Assembly: GCA_000231825.2 (NCBI GenBank)
Contig: JH720318.1
Coordinates: forward strand, 824,539-888,538
Length of the DNA: 64,000 nt
Direction of reading: 5' to 3'
Origin: Tetrahymena elliotti 4EA
Taxonomy: Eukaryota; Ciliophora; Oligohymenophorea; Hymenostomatida; Tetrahymenidae
Below the pieces are notes generated by a model. The model saw nothing but the letters and a program-made list of their open reading frames with translations, was not told the origin of the DNA and did not search any database. The position numbers and the translations under genes were made by a program. Shown here piece by piece: positions 26,601 to 38,108 of the stretch. How positions within the stretch are numbered: the stretch's first letter is position 1; the number at the start of each line of letters is the position of its first letter.

Positions 26601-27168
26601 ATTGATATTAACTGAAAGACAAATAGAATCACGTATTTGTATTTTAATTCTTAAAGGTGATTCCATAAATTCAAAGAAACAACAAATGTCTATAATAAAT
26701 AATCTTTAACTATGGTTTATTAAGACTCAAGAATAATAATGATATACAAAATATAATAGGAGCAATAAATAGATGTTAGCATCAAAATTTTTTTACTCTT
26801 TTTATCTACATTATTCTATCTATTTAAAAAATAAAGTGAAATAGCTAGAAAAAATAGAAGCAAAGTTATTATAAAATTTATTATTATAGTCCTCATCTAT
26901 ATGATGTCATTTATTTAGTTGATAATAGACCCTAATTGAGAAAATAAAAATATTTTAGAGTTAAAAACAGATTGTAAAAGTAAAAAATAAAGTCTGGTAA
27001 TAAAACAATATGAGAGTAAAGCAATAAACTGAAAAATACAAAAGGAAAAAAGTTTGTAAATTATTAGAGAATGTAAAAATAAAAATAATAATATTAACAT
27101 GATAATGAATGCAAGGCAATTAAAATGATCCCAAACTACTCAAAAATAGTGAATATTTTCTTATCCAT
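20642..27168 (-). CDS. Large membrane hybrid histidine kinase with receiver domain
   Basis: About 2,000 aa on the minus strand. The start MDKKIFTIFEQFG at 27168 is joined by a 72-nt intron to a region with several membrane segments (INFIITLLLFFLAISLYFL; YILYIIIILE; IMITLALLISLFSI). A long Asn/Gln/Ser-rich stretch follows, then a PAS-like segment (YKIVYDLIDNGIIICNEQAQ). The kinase core has an H-box (FQTLSHEFGTYMNII), an N-box (QILSNLISNSLKFT), DSGIGM (G1) and GFGFGLLVSNNLARLIG (G2). A Gln-rich linker of roughly 800 residues leads to a receiver domain: KKILLVDDEIFN, phospho-acceptor D in MIIMDVNMPIMNG, TAYSD, and LLLKPS. All catalytic residues (His, Asn, DxGxG, receiver DD/D/T/K) are present, so an active phosphorelay sensor is likely. 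Substrate and stimulus are unknown. Stop TGA is 20642-20644. Confidence 0.88.
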
Positions 27169-28439
27169 GTAGCTAAATGATAAAGTTATCAAGAACAAAG
27201 GAATACGTTTAGCTTCAGTAATAACTTTGTTAATTAATTAATTATATTATTTTTGTAGAATAATTGTTATTATAAATACTGAATAAAATCCACTTTTTCC
27301 AAAAATTACATTTGAAACAAAAAAATTTCAAATGATAATAATTAAATCTACATATCAGTTATTTATTATAAATATTTCAACTTTGTATTTTATTAAAATA
27401 ATCAATTTTATTTACAAACCATATCTTTAACCAATAGCTAAAAATATTTTTTAAAAAATGGAAATATTTTTTCATTTGGATTTAAACATAAAGATTAAGG
27501 AGTTTTATTAACTTTATAACAATTCCTCGAGAGAAAAAATAAGAATATTCCTAATAATGATAATATCAATAATAATCTAATCAGTATTACTTAACTAAAC
27601 TAATTTATTATCAATAGGATAATTAAAAATGAAATTCTTTTAATTCATAAATATATATTATACAACATATGGTAAACTCTTTCTTATTCATATTTAAGTT
27701 AGAATCTATGTAAGTAAATCAATTTTACAATAGAAAACTGCAAATTAAGCTTGAATTTAAAATAATTTATAATAATAATTTTTTAAAAATCATTTACTTT
27801 CCCTAATTATTTTAGGTTAATTCATCCACAAAAAATTTTTTATCCTAAAATATACTTATTTTTAGCTAAAATTTAATAGTTCTAAAAATATTTTAGAATC
27901 AAAGTTTTAACATTTTTAAATATATTTTTTATACAAAAGGAAGATATTTTATGCAAAACATATTTTAAATATTTTAGGATCAAAATATAAATTTTCCCAA
28001 AAAAAATTAAAAGTGTAAATCCAACATAATTTTTATTAAGTGATTTAATAATATGATAATTTTAGTATATGTTCACAATCTGTATTTCTGGTTTTTTGCA
28101 TGAAATATATTTGTTTAATTTATTATTTTTTAGCAAAAAGAAATTGAAATTTAGGTATTTAAAATAGTAAAAAACACTAAAAATAAAATTCTAGATATTA
28201 AAATAAATATAAAGCTTCTTCTTGAAATTCTCCCATAAAACTAATTAGTATCTATTTTCATTTAGATATTAAAAAAATTTTAATGAAGATTATTCAATAT
28301 TACATTTGATTGAATTGGAATTAAAAATTTTGTGGCTTCAATCATTTAAACAAATTAGAGTGAAAACTAATGTATTATATTCTAAATTAATTTACATTAA
28401 ATTAGTTGTTAAGTAAGTTAAATACAAAAGATACAAAAA
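27169..28439. other. Divergent intergenic region
   Basis: About 1.27 kb between the starts of the minus-strand histidine kinase and the plus-strand DOMON gene, so two promoters should lie here. Strongly A/T-rich. No gene or clear motif was seen. Confidence 0.5.
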
Positions 28440-31400
28440 ATGATAAAATTCATTTAATACTTGACTTTTATTTTACTTTTTATATAGACAATTCTATCTT
28501 TAGACTCTCCATAATTTTGGAATCTAGCTAAGTTAAATATTGAACAATAATAATTTAACCTTTATTATGGTTGGGATGCAACATAAACCTTTGTATACTT
28601 TAGAATCTAAGGTACTAATTAAGGATGGATTGCATTAGGTAAATAAAAAATATTTTTCTAACTTACAAAAATGTAATAAATATATAATTCTTTTAAATTG
28701 ATAATAAGGATTTGGAAGTAATCTTTCTTAAATGGATATGATTGTTCTCAGGTTAAACTAATTACGTGTTGTTGCTGAGGATAGGTATCTAATATTTATA
28801 ATAATTAACTCAATATTTGCAAATATAAATGCATTTATAAGACAAAAAGTTTTGATAAATTATTTTGTTTACTCAGAATGCTTAAAATTTTGAAAATATT
28901 TTAAATAAAAAGAAATTATCTTTCATTTTAGACAGGCATAAATTATAAAAATTTAATAAATTATTCATATTTTTATCAAAAAATGTTTTTTTTTTAAATT
29001 AGATTTAGTATAAGCGACAGTTAAGCCCCTACTCTGAATACAAAAGTCAAAGATACTTTTCTAATTATGGGATAAAGAAATGCTGCAGGATATTGGGATG
29101 TTACCTTTAAGCGCAGAGCATCCTCAGTGGATCCTAAAAAGGTCTTACTTGATACATCATAAAGATATATAACAATTTTATTAGGATAGGGTAATGATGA
29201 AGAGTTTGTTTAGCTTAGTAGATTTAAATAAATATTTAAAATATCTTTTAATTTGAGTAAAATATGCCACCAGACATGTGCAGTTAATTAATGTACAGGT
29301 CCTAGCAGTTAAGAATGCACTGGATGTGATTACTTTAGGGTTCTTTATAGAAATACTTGTATCCTCAGATAACCTTAGATATTTAATGAAATAGTAATAC
29401 CACCAATTTTTAATGCTAATAGTAGATTATTCTATGGTTTTTCCTCAGATAACTAGTATATCTACTTTCAACTTAAACAAGATACATGGAAAGTATGGAT
29501 GGGTTTAATGTTTAATAATAGTTAAACAGACTATACAGATTTTTATGTAGCTTATAAGACATCTCAGTCATAATTTTTAGTCAGTGATTACTTTGTTAAT
29601 GCTGTTTCTAATGAAATAATTGAAGATGAAGTTTAGGGTGATGGAAGTAATGATGCCTTTATCACTGATTCATAAGATAATTCAGTTACAATAGTTCGAT
29701 AGGTAGATACAGGAAGCTAATATGATGTAGTACTAAATTAGGATAAAATTGTTGATAGTAAATTTAATTTTACTTTGCTTTTGGGCTCTAAAGACTTTTT
29801 TGAAAGCGAAATATAGCCTTACTAAAACCAGTAAAAGATAACAATCAATGTAAATTGTTTTTAAAATTTAAATAAAAGTTAATGATAATATTTTAATAAA
29901 TTATTTAAATTTAAATCTAAAAAACATAAACACTGTTTCAATCAAATGAAAAGAAATAATATTCTTTTTTTGATTCTACATTTTTAAAACATTATTTTTG
30001 TTAAAAAGAAAATAGCTTGCGATAGTACTTGCATCTCTTGCTATTTCAATTCTGAATAAAGTTCATGCAGTGCTTGTAATGGCAATATTCCTCTCTATGG
30101 AAGTATTTTTTCATGCCAAAGTGGACCTACACAACCCACAATTCCTTCTTCAGAAATGTTTACATTTATTTTAAAAAATCAATTGGATAGCATATAAATT
30201 TCAAATTCAAATAAATATATGAAACTGAGTGTAAATTTAAGAAGATTTTAAAATGTTGCATCATAAAATATAAATAATCCTAGACTTAATAACAATATAG
30301 ATTATTATGCTGTTTCTTTTAATATGAATAACGATTATGTTATCTTTTTAATGTGCTCAGATAAAAATGATATTTCACAAGGCATTAATAGTTTATAGTA
30401 TAAAAATATTTCAAATACATTTGTTAGATAACAAGTTTAAAATATTTTAGGTAAATTATCATTTAATTTTAAGATTTGTTAACATTTATTAAATTTAATA
30501 AGTTATCCCTGGAGGAAAATGCTAAAATGGTATCTTAAATGCTGATATTTCACTAAAATCATATGCTACTAATAGCCCGTTTATATTAAGCCTACACGTT
30601 GATTGCTATGATCTTAAATAATTAGTGCTTTATAGCTCAAAAACTTCACTTAATTTAAGTCCAACACTGCCAATATATTGTAAATAAACTTAAGCACTTT
30701 TTCCATCTTTTTGCACATAATGCAATTAGGATACATCAAAACTTCCTTTCTGTTGTTAAGGTGATACAATTTTACAATAATGTCAGAAAATAACTATTAA
30801 TTATTGGAACAAAGTAAATAAAAAATTTCATGAGAAAAAATTAATCAAAATATTTTTGTTAAAAAACTAGATTGACTTAAAATCAAATGATGTTTAAGTT
30901 AGTTATAGCATTTCTAATTCAATTATCTACTTTAAATATAAAATAATCACGGACAAATAAGATGGAGCTTTTGGGTGTGGTTTTAATAAAGATTCCATCA
31001 ACACAGGTAAAATAAAAATAGATTTATCCTATATACCTTAATATCATTTAAATTTAAATAATAATAATTATCTTATTAAAAGATATGATGATCTTTTAAT
31101 TTAAAAATATGGTTGTTGGAGATTATTATTCACATGGTGAGATTATTCCAGAGTTAGATTAGGTCTAAAATATAGTGTAATTTATTTTTCTTATAAAATT
31201 ACAAAAATAATTAGTCTTTTCATAAATTAAAGCACAATAAGTGTTACCTAGTTGCAAAATCCAGCTGGCTTTGAAGCTGTTTTTGCTAGAAATTTAAGTA
31301 CTGATCCAACTACTTCATCTTAAGACTAAGATTTAACAAGTTATAAAGGACCTTTGATATGCTATTTAGGTTCTGACTCAGATCTTTCTCCTAATAATCG

Positions 31401-33335
31401 TTAAGCATTTTTTAACTCAGAAATATAATTTTCAGCTCAGAAAGTATGTGATACTTCTTGCTCAGAGTAAATTTTCAATTTAAAAAAAAATTTTTTAACT
31501 GTTAAATATTTAGTTGTGCTTTAAAGGATTCTTAAACATCTTGCAGCAGTAATTGTATTTAAGGGTATGCTCCGAAAAATACAGTGTGTACAACATGTAT
31601 AAAAGATTATTAAAAGTAAAATCCAGAAACTGACATTTGCTTGCCCACTTGCAATAACCAAGTTTGTAAAATTGATTTAAAATAAATAAATATTAATTAA
31701 TTTATTAAAAATATGTTTTTATTAAATTGAAAATAAGGCACATAATGTTAGACTCCTGATATTTGTTTGTGTAATAGTGGATATTTCTTATATTATGGCA
31801 GCTGTTTACCAATTGTTCCAGAATTAGTTTACATAAATAACTTTTAGATATCATTCAATAACTTAGGATTTACTCTTCTTTATGGATTTGATGCAGCTTA
31901 AAAGTATATTTACTTAAACATTTAAGGCTCCAATTAAGGGTATTAAATCATATTTTTAGTAAAATAGAGAAAATATAATAATATCTTTTAATTATTTAGA
32001 TATATATCACTAGGTTTTGGCAGCCATTCTACTTTTATGGATATTATTATGATTTAAAATTCAATTTCAAATAAACCTTAAGTTACTGATATGTTTTCTT
32101 AAAAGGAGATTTTCTGTGTAATCTTTTTAATTAATCCAAATAATTAAATATTTTTATTTAAATATATTTAGGCAGCCGACACTTAATCTCATGTAGCTTA
32201 CTTATCTGGTGGATATAACAATGGTTTTTGGAATATTACAGTTTTTAGACCTATTCTTTCAACTGACCCAAAAGATCTCAGCTTAAGTCTTACAGATAAT
32301 AACTAAGTTTCTTTGGTACTTGGCTCAGACTAGTCTATAGGATACCATAAAGCTAGCTAAACTATTCAATCTTAATTTTATTATGCAAAAGCTTAAGGAG
32401 GTTAGGTCAATTATACAAATACTTACATCCCAGAAAAGCCTTTATTGTACAATAAGATAGATTTCCCTTAATTTAACACAAGTCTCTATTATGGTTTTGA
32501 TAAAAATTCACAATTCATCTATTTCAAAGTAGTAGGAATGTTGCATTTGAAGTAATTTTTTCAAAATATATCTAGAAAATATTGATACAAATATGTAAAT
32601 ATTTATTTATTTAAGATGGTTTGGAATAGGATTTGGTAATTCGATGACCAGTACTGATATGATTATTATAAGATATGTCAAATGTAAATTACCTTATTTT
32701 GTAAAAGAAATGTTTTTATTAATATAAATTTATTGAAATAATTAACAGAAAGTCAATCATCTGGTAAACAAGGATTTTTTGTTGATGACAGGTTCTAAAA
32801 TTTATTATTTAATAGCTAATTTATTTATTAATTATCTTAAATAGATTTTCAGATGGGTAGAGTATGCCTGGTTTAGATATTTAGTAAGATGTTATCATGA
32901 TAAAAAGTACAAACATTGATCAACTTACATCAAGTGCTAACAGCACCGTTGAATTTGTTAGAAAACTCATTTCAGCTGACCCCTATTCAGAAGATTTTAA
33001 TATTACTTTTAACACAAAAACAAGCTAAACTAACCCAATTGATTTGGTATTTGCATAAGGTGTAGATTCAGATTTTACATCAGCAGGGCATTCTTCTCAT
33101 ATCCTAATGAGAAATGTGATTTTAAGTGGCATTCAAGATTGTTCACAGTGCACCACATAGAAATGTACAGGTCCTGATCTTGCTGATTGCAGTTCATCAA
33201 ATGTAAAATGGATTAATTTGTAAACAATTTTAAAATGATTAATTAATTAATTTTTAAAAGGATGTTTCAATAAGTGTTTATTCAAGAATCTTGGAAATTG
33301 CATTAACTTTATTAGTTATTAGTTTGCTAATATGA
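28440..33335 (+). CDS. Multi-DOMON, Cys-rich surface protein 1
   Basis: Begins with a signal peptide (MIKFIQYLTFILLFIQTILS) and ends with a hydrophobic tail (ILEIALTLLVISLLI), so it is a secreted protein anchored by a C-terminal membrane segment or GPI. Between these I read about six DOMON-like modules. Each opens with (W)N...F..YYG(F/W)D....IYF, a split GW(I/F)G(I/L)GFG, and a TDMI(I/V) motif: IALGFGSNLSQMDMIVL, ISLGFGSHSTFMDIIMI and WFGIGFGNSMTSTDMII are the clearest. Cys-rich linkers such as CHQTCAVNQCTGPSSQECTG alternate with them. DOMON domains bind haem or sugar in other eukaryotes. Introns, often placed inside the GFG motif, recur at equivalent places in the modules. One module near 30140-30480 is strongly degenerate. 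A paralogue lies at 43419-49114. Function is unknown; a cell-surface or cyst-wall role is possible. Confidence 0.78.
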
Positions 33336-34098
33336 AAAAATAATTCATTTTATAAAGATAATAGAATTTCCTTCGTTTACATGTTATTTTTTCTCTCTTT
33401 AGTAAGTAATCTATATTAATTATTTTTTTCAAAACCTTCTTACATCCATAAAAAGTAAATTTCTTCATTTAGTATAAGAGTATGTAAAGTAAACTTATGT
33501 TTTAATATTTAGTTTTATTGGATTCATTTAATGTATGAGAATTCTATTGAATTTCTTATGTATTATTCATTATTTATTCATATTTTTTCATTAAATTTTT
33601 TTAATTTTTATATTCTCCACAAATTAACAAATTTAGTACGATTTTTTAATTATTTTTATACCAACTACTCAAATATATTAATTTTTAAAAGAATTAAATT
33701 TATAAAATTTATTTTTGTAAAATAATTGTTTATTTTAAGTTAATGATATTAAATTCTACTAAAATACTACAATTGAATAAATTTAGTAAAATGTGTAAAA
33801 TTAATAAAAATAATCTTAAATAAATCTGTTTTTATGTTTAAAAGTGTGAACATTATTTTGTTTGTTCTTATAGACATAATTTTTAATAAATTATCTATTT
33901 TAAGTATATTTACTTATAGCATCTTTTAAGAATTTTTATAATTTTTTTTCATAGAAAGCAATAGCTTATTTCAGAATTGAAAAGAAAAAAAGTTGTTTTA
34001 TGTAATTGTGTATTTTATATTAATAGGATTATAATAAATATAATTATATTTAAATTACTTAAAGATCAATTAATTTTAGGATATTATTTAAAGAAAAA
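33336..34098. other. Intergenic, no gene seen
   Basis: A/T-rich spacer between two plus-strand genes. A short hydrophobic frame at 33531-33725 is open even in the standard code but has only F/I/L/Y/N composition typical of T-rich noncoding DNA. Confidence 0.5.
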
Positions 34099-34989
34099 AT
34101 GGAAGAAGTAAAAAATAATAGCTCATCTGATTAACTTAAAATGATCGATAAAGATGTTTTGGATTATATCATAAACAAAAAATCTTTAAATATCAATAAT
34201 TTTGCAGATAAAGAAGTAATACCTAAAATACCTTAGAGTAAACTAGTAGAATATGTTGCTAGAGCATAAAAAGAAAATAAAAAACTTTTAATTGTACATA
34301 CCCAAGGAGCATATAATCCTCCTCATTTAGGTCATATTAATATGATACTTGATGCTAAAGATATTGTTGAAAAAAGTGAAGGATATATTTTATTAGCTGC
34401 TTACATGTCTCCTTCTCCAGATTCTCACATAAAAAAAAAGAAAGAGTAATCTTCTAGTTAAGGGGATGAATATTTACATTTAAGCTTTGATGAGAGGTGC
34501 TACTTAATAGAGAAGATGATATCCAATTTAGGATACTAAGATTGGATATTTGTAAACAGATATGAAGGAGTTCATGAAAAAGTTTCAGTCATAAAAACTT
34601 GGGTAACTATGTAAGAATTTGCATAAGAAATGATAAAAGAAATAAAATAAGAATTAAAATCAACTGATGTTAATTTAGCTAGTTTAAATAAATTAGTAGA
34701 AGTTGCTTTTTTGATAGGCAGTGATAAGTTGAATTACAAAAGTAAAACTATAGATGAATGTAGCAAAGAAGTGAAAGTAGATAAAGTAAATTTACATCTA
34801 CCCGTTATAATAAAGCAAAGGGCAGAATTAAATAATGAAAAATGTAAAGCCAAAATGGCAGAATACATGAAATATAATACAGAAGAGCAAATCAAAAATA
34901 AGGTTTTTGTCTGTAAAGATAGAGAAAACTTTTCTTCAACATAATTTAGAGAATATGTCAAAAAATATTAAGTTAAAGAAAACGTTTGA
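34099..34989 (+). CDS. NMNAT-like nucleotidyltransferase (NAD synthesis)
   Basis: Intronless, 296 aa, ATG 34099 to TGA 34987-34989. The nucleotidyltransferase motif GAYNPPHLGHINM starts near residue 75 and provides the HxGH phosphate-binding site. MSPSPDSHIKKKK follows at the place of the SP.GD...K segment of eukaryotic nicotinamide/nicotinate mononucleotide adenylyltransferases, then LSFDERCYLIEKM and VSVIKTWVTM. The C-terminal FSSTQFREYVKK corresponds to the ISSTxxR substrate-binding motif. The reaction would be NMN (or NaMN) plus ATP to NAD (or NaAD) plus pyrophosphate. The GxYNPPHLGH form is closer to the general superfamily than to the GSFNPxTxxH of animal enzymes, so another nucleotidyltransferase substrate remains possible. 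No signal peptide or membrane segment is present. Confidence 0.72.
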
Positions 34990-35814
34990 ATAATTAAATA
35001 ATTTATTTTTAGTAAAACTTTTAAGGAGACAATTTTTATTTAGTTTAATAAAATAAAAATTTTTTAAATAGTATTAATTTTTATATTTTGCAAATTTAGT
35101 ATTTTAAATCAAGAAATGTATGATAAATAAAGATTAATTTTATTTTTTTAATTTATGGGAAACAATATTTTTAAATTTTAGTATTATTTCTTATTAGCAT
35201 TTTTTGTCTTAAATCTAACTTTACAATTTTAATCCAAACAAAAATATTTTAAATTTCTAAAATTTTATTAAAAGTATACAAAATAATAACTTCTATTTTA
35301 AATTAATTCAAAAGTGATTGTTGAAAATTTTAGAGGTTTTTCTAAATCATCTTTATTTTGTTTTGTTTTTGAGCAAAAATATAAAAAAATGATTATGAAA
35401 TATATTCAAATTGAGAAAATAAGATATTTTAGAATAAAAGCATCAAATATCAATAATAGTAAAATGATGAAAAAGGATGTAAACAATTTGAAAATAATTT
35501 AAATAGATATTTATATTATTTAGAATTTATGTTGTTTGATTATTTGTTTATTTAGGTATTAAGTTTATTTGTTTTTATGAAGTGAATTAGTTGGTTGTTT
35601 TTATTCAAGTATTAAAAGTACTTTTATTAGTTAATATTTCCAAAATTTATTTTATTAAATTTATTTTTATAAAAGTTATTTTTTAAAACTAGATATTCTT
35701 TAATGGATTTGTTCTTCCAAAAATTATTATTTTAATGGAAAGTAGGGGTAAATATTGGTAAATTATTAATCATTAAACATAATCATAGTAATCTATTTGT
35801 CTTCCTTCCTTCAT
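34990..35814. other. Convergent intergenic region
   Basis: Between the 3' ends of the NMNAT-like gene and a minus-strand unknown gene. A/T-rich. A 62-codon frame at 35314 has no supporting features. Confidence 0.5.
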
Positions 35815-37164
35815 TCAATATATATTTGATTAAGTCTTTCCATATATTTATTGATTGATTTTTTCTTCACAGACAGCAACGCAGAGAGACTAAAATACAT
35901 TCAAAATAGATTCTTTTATTTATTCACAATCAGTTTCATAATCGTTATCTTATTCGAGATCAATAGTATCTCTATGCTATTTATCGAATCCAAGATCTTT
36001 ATCTCGAAAACAATTGAAAGAATATATTTTATTTTTAGATGTTTCAAACTTCACTCTAAACCCTGGAACTATTCTTTTAGGAGACTAAGAGTACTTTTTC
36101 TTTTTATCTTTTTTTAATTTTTAAATGAACATTGCTCTTTCAGTTTGCATATCAATAGCTTCTTCATGCCACATACTTGTACTTTGGTGGAACCCTGAGA
36201 AGGGATTTAATTCATTATTTTTGTAAATATTACTATCTCCTGAAGATGAAGCATAAGAAATATTACTAGACATTTGTTAATTTTCTTTATCTTAATAGGC
36301 ATTTGAATCAGATATTCTACTATTTTAATTAGAATTATTTGATATTTTACTATTCTGTTCAGTCTTTTTAATCTAGCCGTCTCTCTAATACAGCTTTGAC
36401 CTTTCTCTCATTGTTTACATTTAATTCTTTTTTTAAGGCTATGCATTTTTACTTTTACTTATACTCTTTTAAGTAGATACCTTTTTATCTTTACAACCCT
36501 TTTCAGATTTTTATTTAATTTGACTATTAGAATTCTAGCTTCTTGTAATATCTTTCAAAATAAACTCTGCTTCATTTTCACTGATATTCGAGTGCTTTCT
36601 TTTCCTTTTTTATGTTGGACTCTTTTTGTTTCTTTCTTTCTCAATTTTTTTTGTTTTATGTATTTCTTTGTATTTATTATTTTGATCTTTTTTAACCATT
36701 GACCTGAGCAAATAAGCATCTTCTCTCCCTGTTTATTTTTTTAAAGAGTTTTGCTTATTACTTTTTAGGTTCTTAAAATCATGAGAATTTGAGTTCTAGT
36801 TCAATTTAGAATTAGAAGCAATATTTATACGTGCACAACTATGATATTATTTATTGGACTAAATTTTATTTTATGTGGATTAAAGCCTAGGAGTGCTACT
36901 ATATGAAGTATTTCCAAAAGCTTTTTGTTCTCTTCTTTTCATTAATGCTAAGTACATACCTTTCGATAATGTTACATTTCCCACCATAGTTAAAGGAAGT
37001 TTAATATTCGGTGTCATATTATTATTGTTATTATTATTTTTCACATCATCTTTTTACAGGATGATAACATTTTCCTATAAACTTTAAAATGTACTTGGGG
37101 ATTATTTTTCTTTAAAATATGGTTTGACCTAGTCAGTATTACTTACTATTGAACCTTCCTGCAT
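35815..37164 (-). CDS. Basic, Ser/Asn/Gln-rich unknown protein, intronless
   Basis: A single 449-aa frame, start MQEGSIVSNTDQVK, stop TGA 35815-35817, exactly in frame across 1,350 bases. The product is basic and probably disordered. It has Lys/Arg clusters (KKSPTQKRKRKHS; QKLKKDKKKKYSQSPKR) that could be nuclear-localisation signals, many Ser/Asn/Gln residues, and an acidic patch (IDLEQDNDYETDCEQ) before a Cys-containing end (NVFQSLCVAVCEE). No known domain was recognised. A conserved-looking segment PLTMVGNVTLSKGMYLALMK near residue 55 might be a folded element. A nuclear or chromatin role is only a guess. Confidence 0.72.
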
Positions 37165-38108
37165 ATTATAATAAATCCCCTCTATAAGAAATAGTTTTTA
37201 TTTTATTAATATAATGAGTAAATAAGAAATAAATATTCTCTTTAATATTATAATAATATTAATAAATGATCCTATTGATATTTCTTTAAAATCTTAAAGA
37301 TATTTATATAGATTTATTGTTAATACTTTATTTTTATTTTTTGCTTGCTTTTTTGTTTATTAATTAATTTAATTAAATTTTAAGATTCCTTTATTTATTA
37401 TTGCAAATCAAAATATTGTCTTTGCATTCATTTATGGTAATCATTGCTTTTATTTGTATTCACAGTAGTTAGAGATATCATCTTATTTCATTTTTTCAAT
37501 CTTTGTTTCATAATTCTTCAGCAGATTGCTTGGTTTTATATTTTTAAAATCAAATTTCATATTTCAAAATATTGCCGCTTTTTAACTACTAATTTAATTT
37601 AAGTTTTTTCATAAAAAAACTTTTTTATTTTTTATAAAATTAGAATCTTAAAAATAAAATAATTTAAATTAATTTACCTTCAAAAAAGGAAAATATAAAA
37701 CTAAATAAATTAATATTTCATCATTAATATAATTTATTACATTTATTTTAAATTCCTAAAATTTGAAAATTTGACTGAGCTGAGCTTGTTTGAAGAATAA
37801 AAATATTTATTTAAAGTTTTGATTTTAACAATAAATAAAAAATATTTTTATTTTTAAAAGTATTTTCTTAGATTATTAATTGCTTCAGAAAAATAAGAGT
37901 GTTTGTTAGTTATCCTTAAAAGTTTAAAAAGTATTTATTTTTTTTAAAAATTCAAAACTAAAAAATAAAATAATTTAAATTTGTATTTAAAAATTGAAAT
38001 TCCAAAATAGATAACCTAAAAGCAAAGCAAATTGAATAATTTAAATTGTAATAATTCTTAGAATTTTAAAATTGATAAGAAACATTTTTGTGATTTGAAA
38101 TATTTTCT
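37165..38108. other. Intergenic, no gene seen
   Basis: About 940 bases of A/T-rich DNA between two minus-strand genes. No motif or protein-like frame was found. Confidence 0.5.

Noticed and set aside
26915..27100. ATG at 27100 as the start of the histidine kinase
   Set aside because: A better start (MDKKIFTIFEQFG) lies at 27168 and joins in frame through a 72-nt GT...CAG intron; the 27100 frame has an in-frame TGA shortly upstream.
34734..34961. 75-codon minus-strand frame
   Set aside because: Antisense to the NMNAT-like gene, with composition mirroring it.
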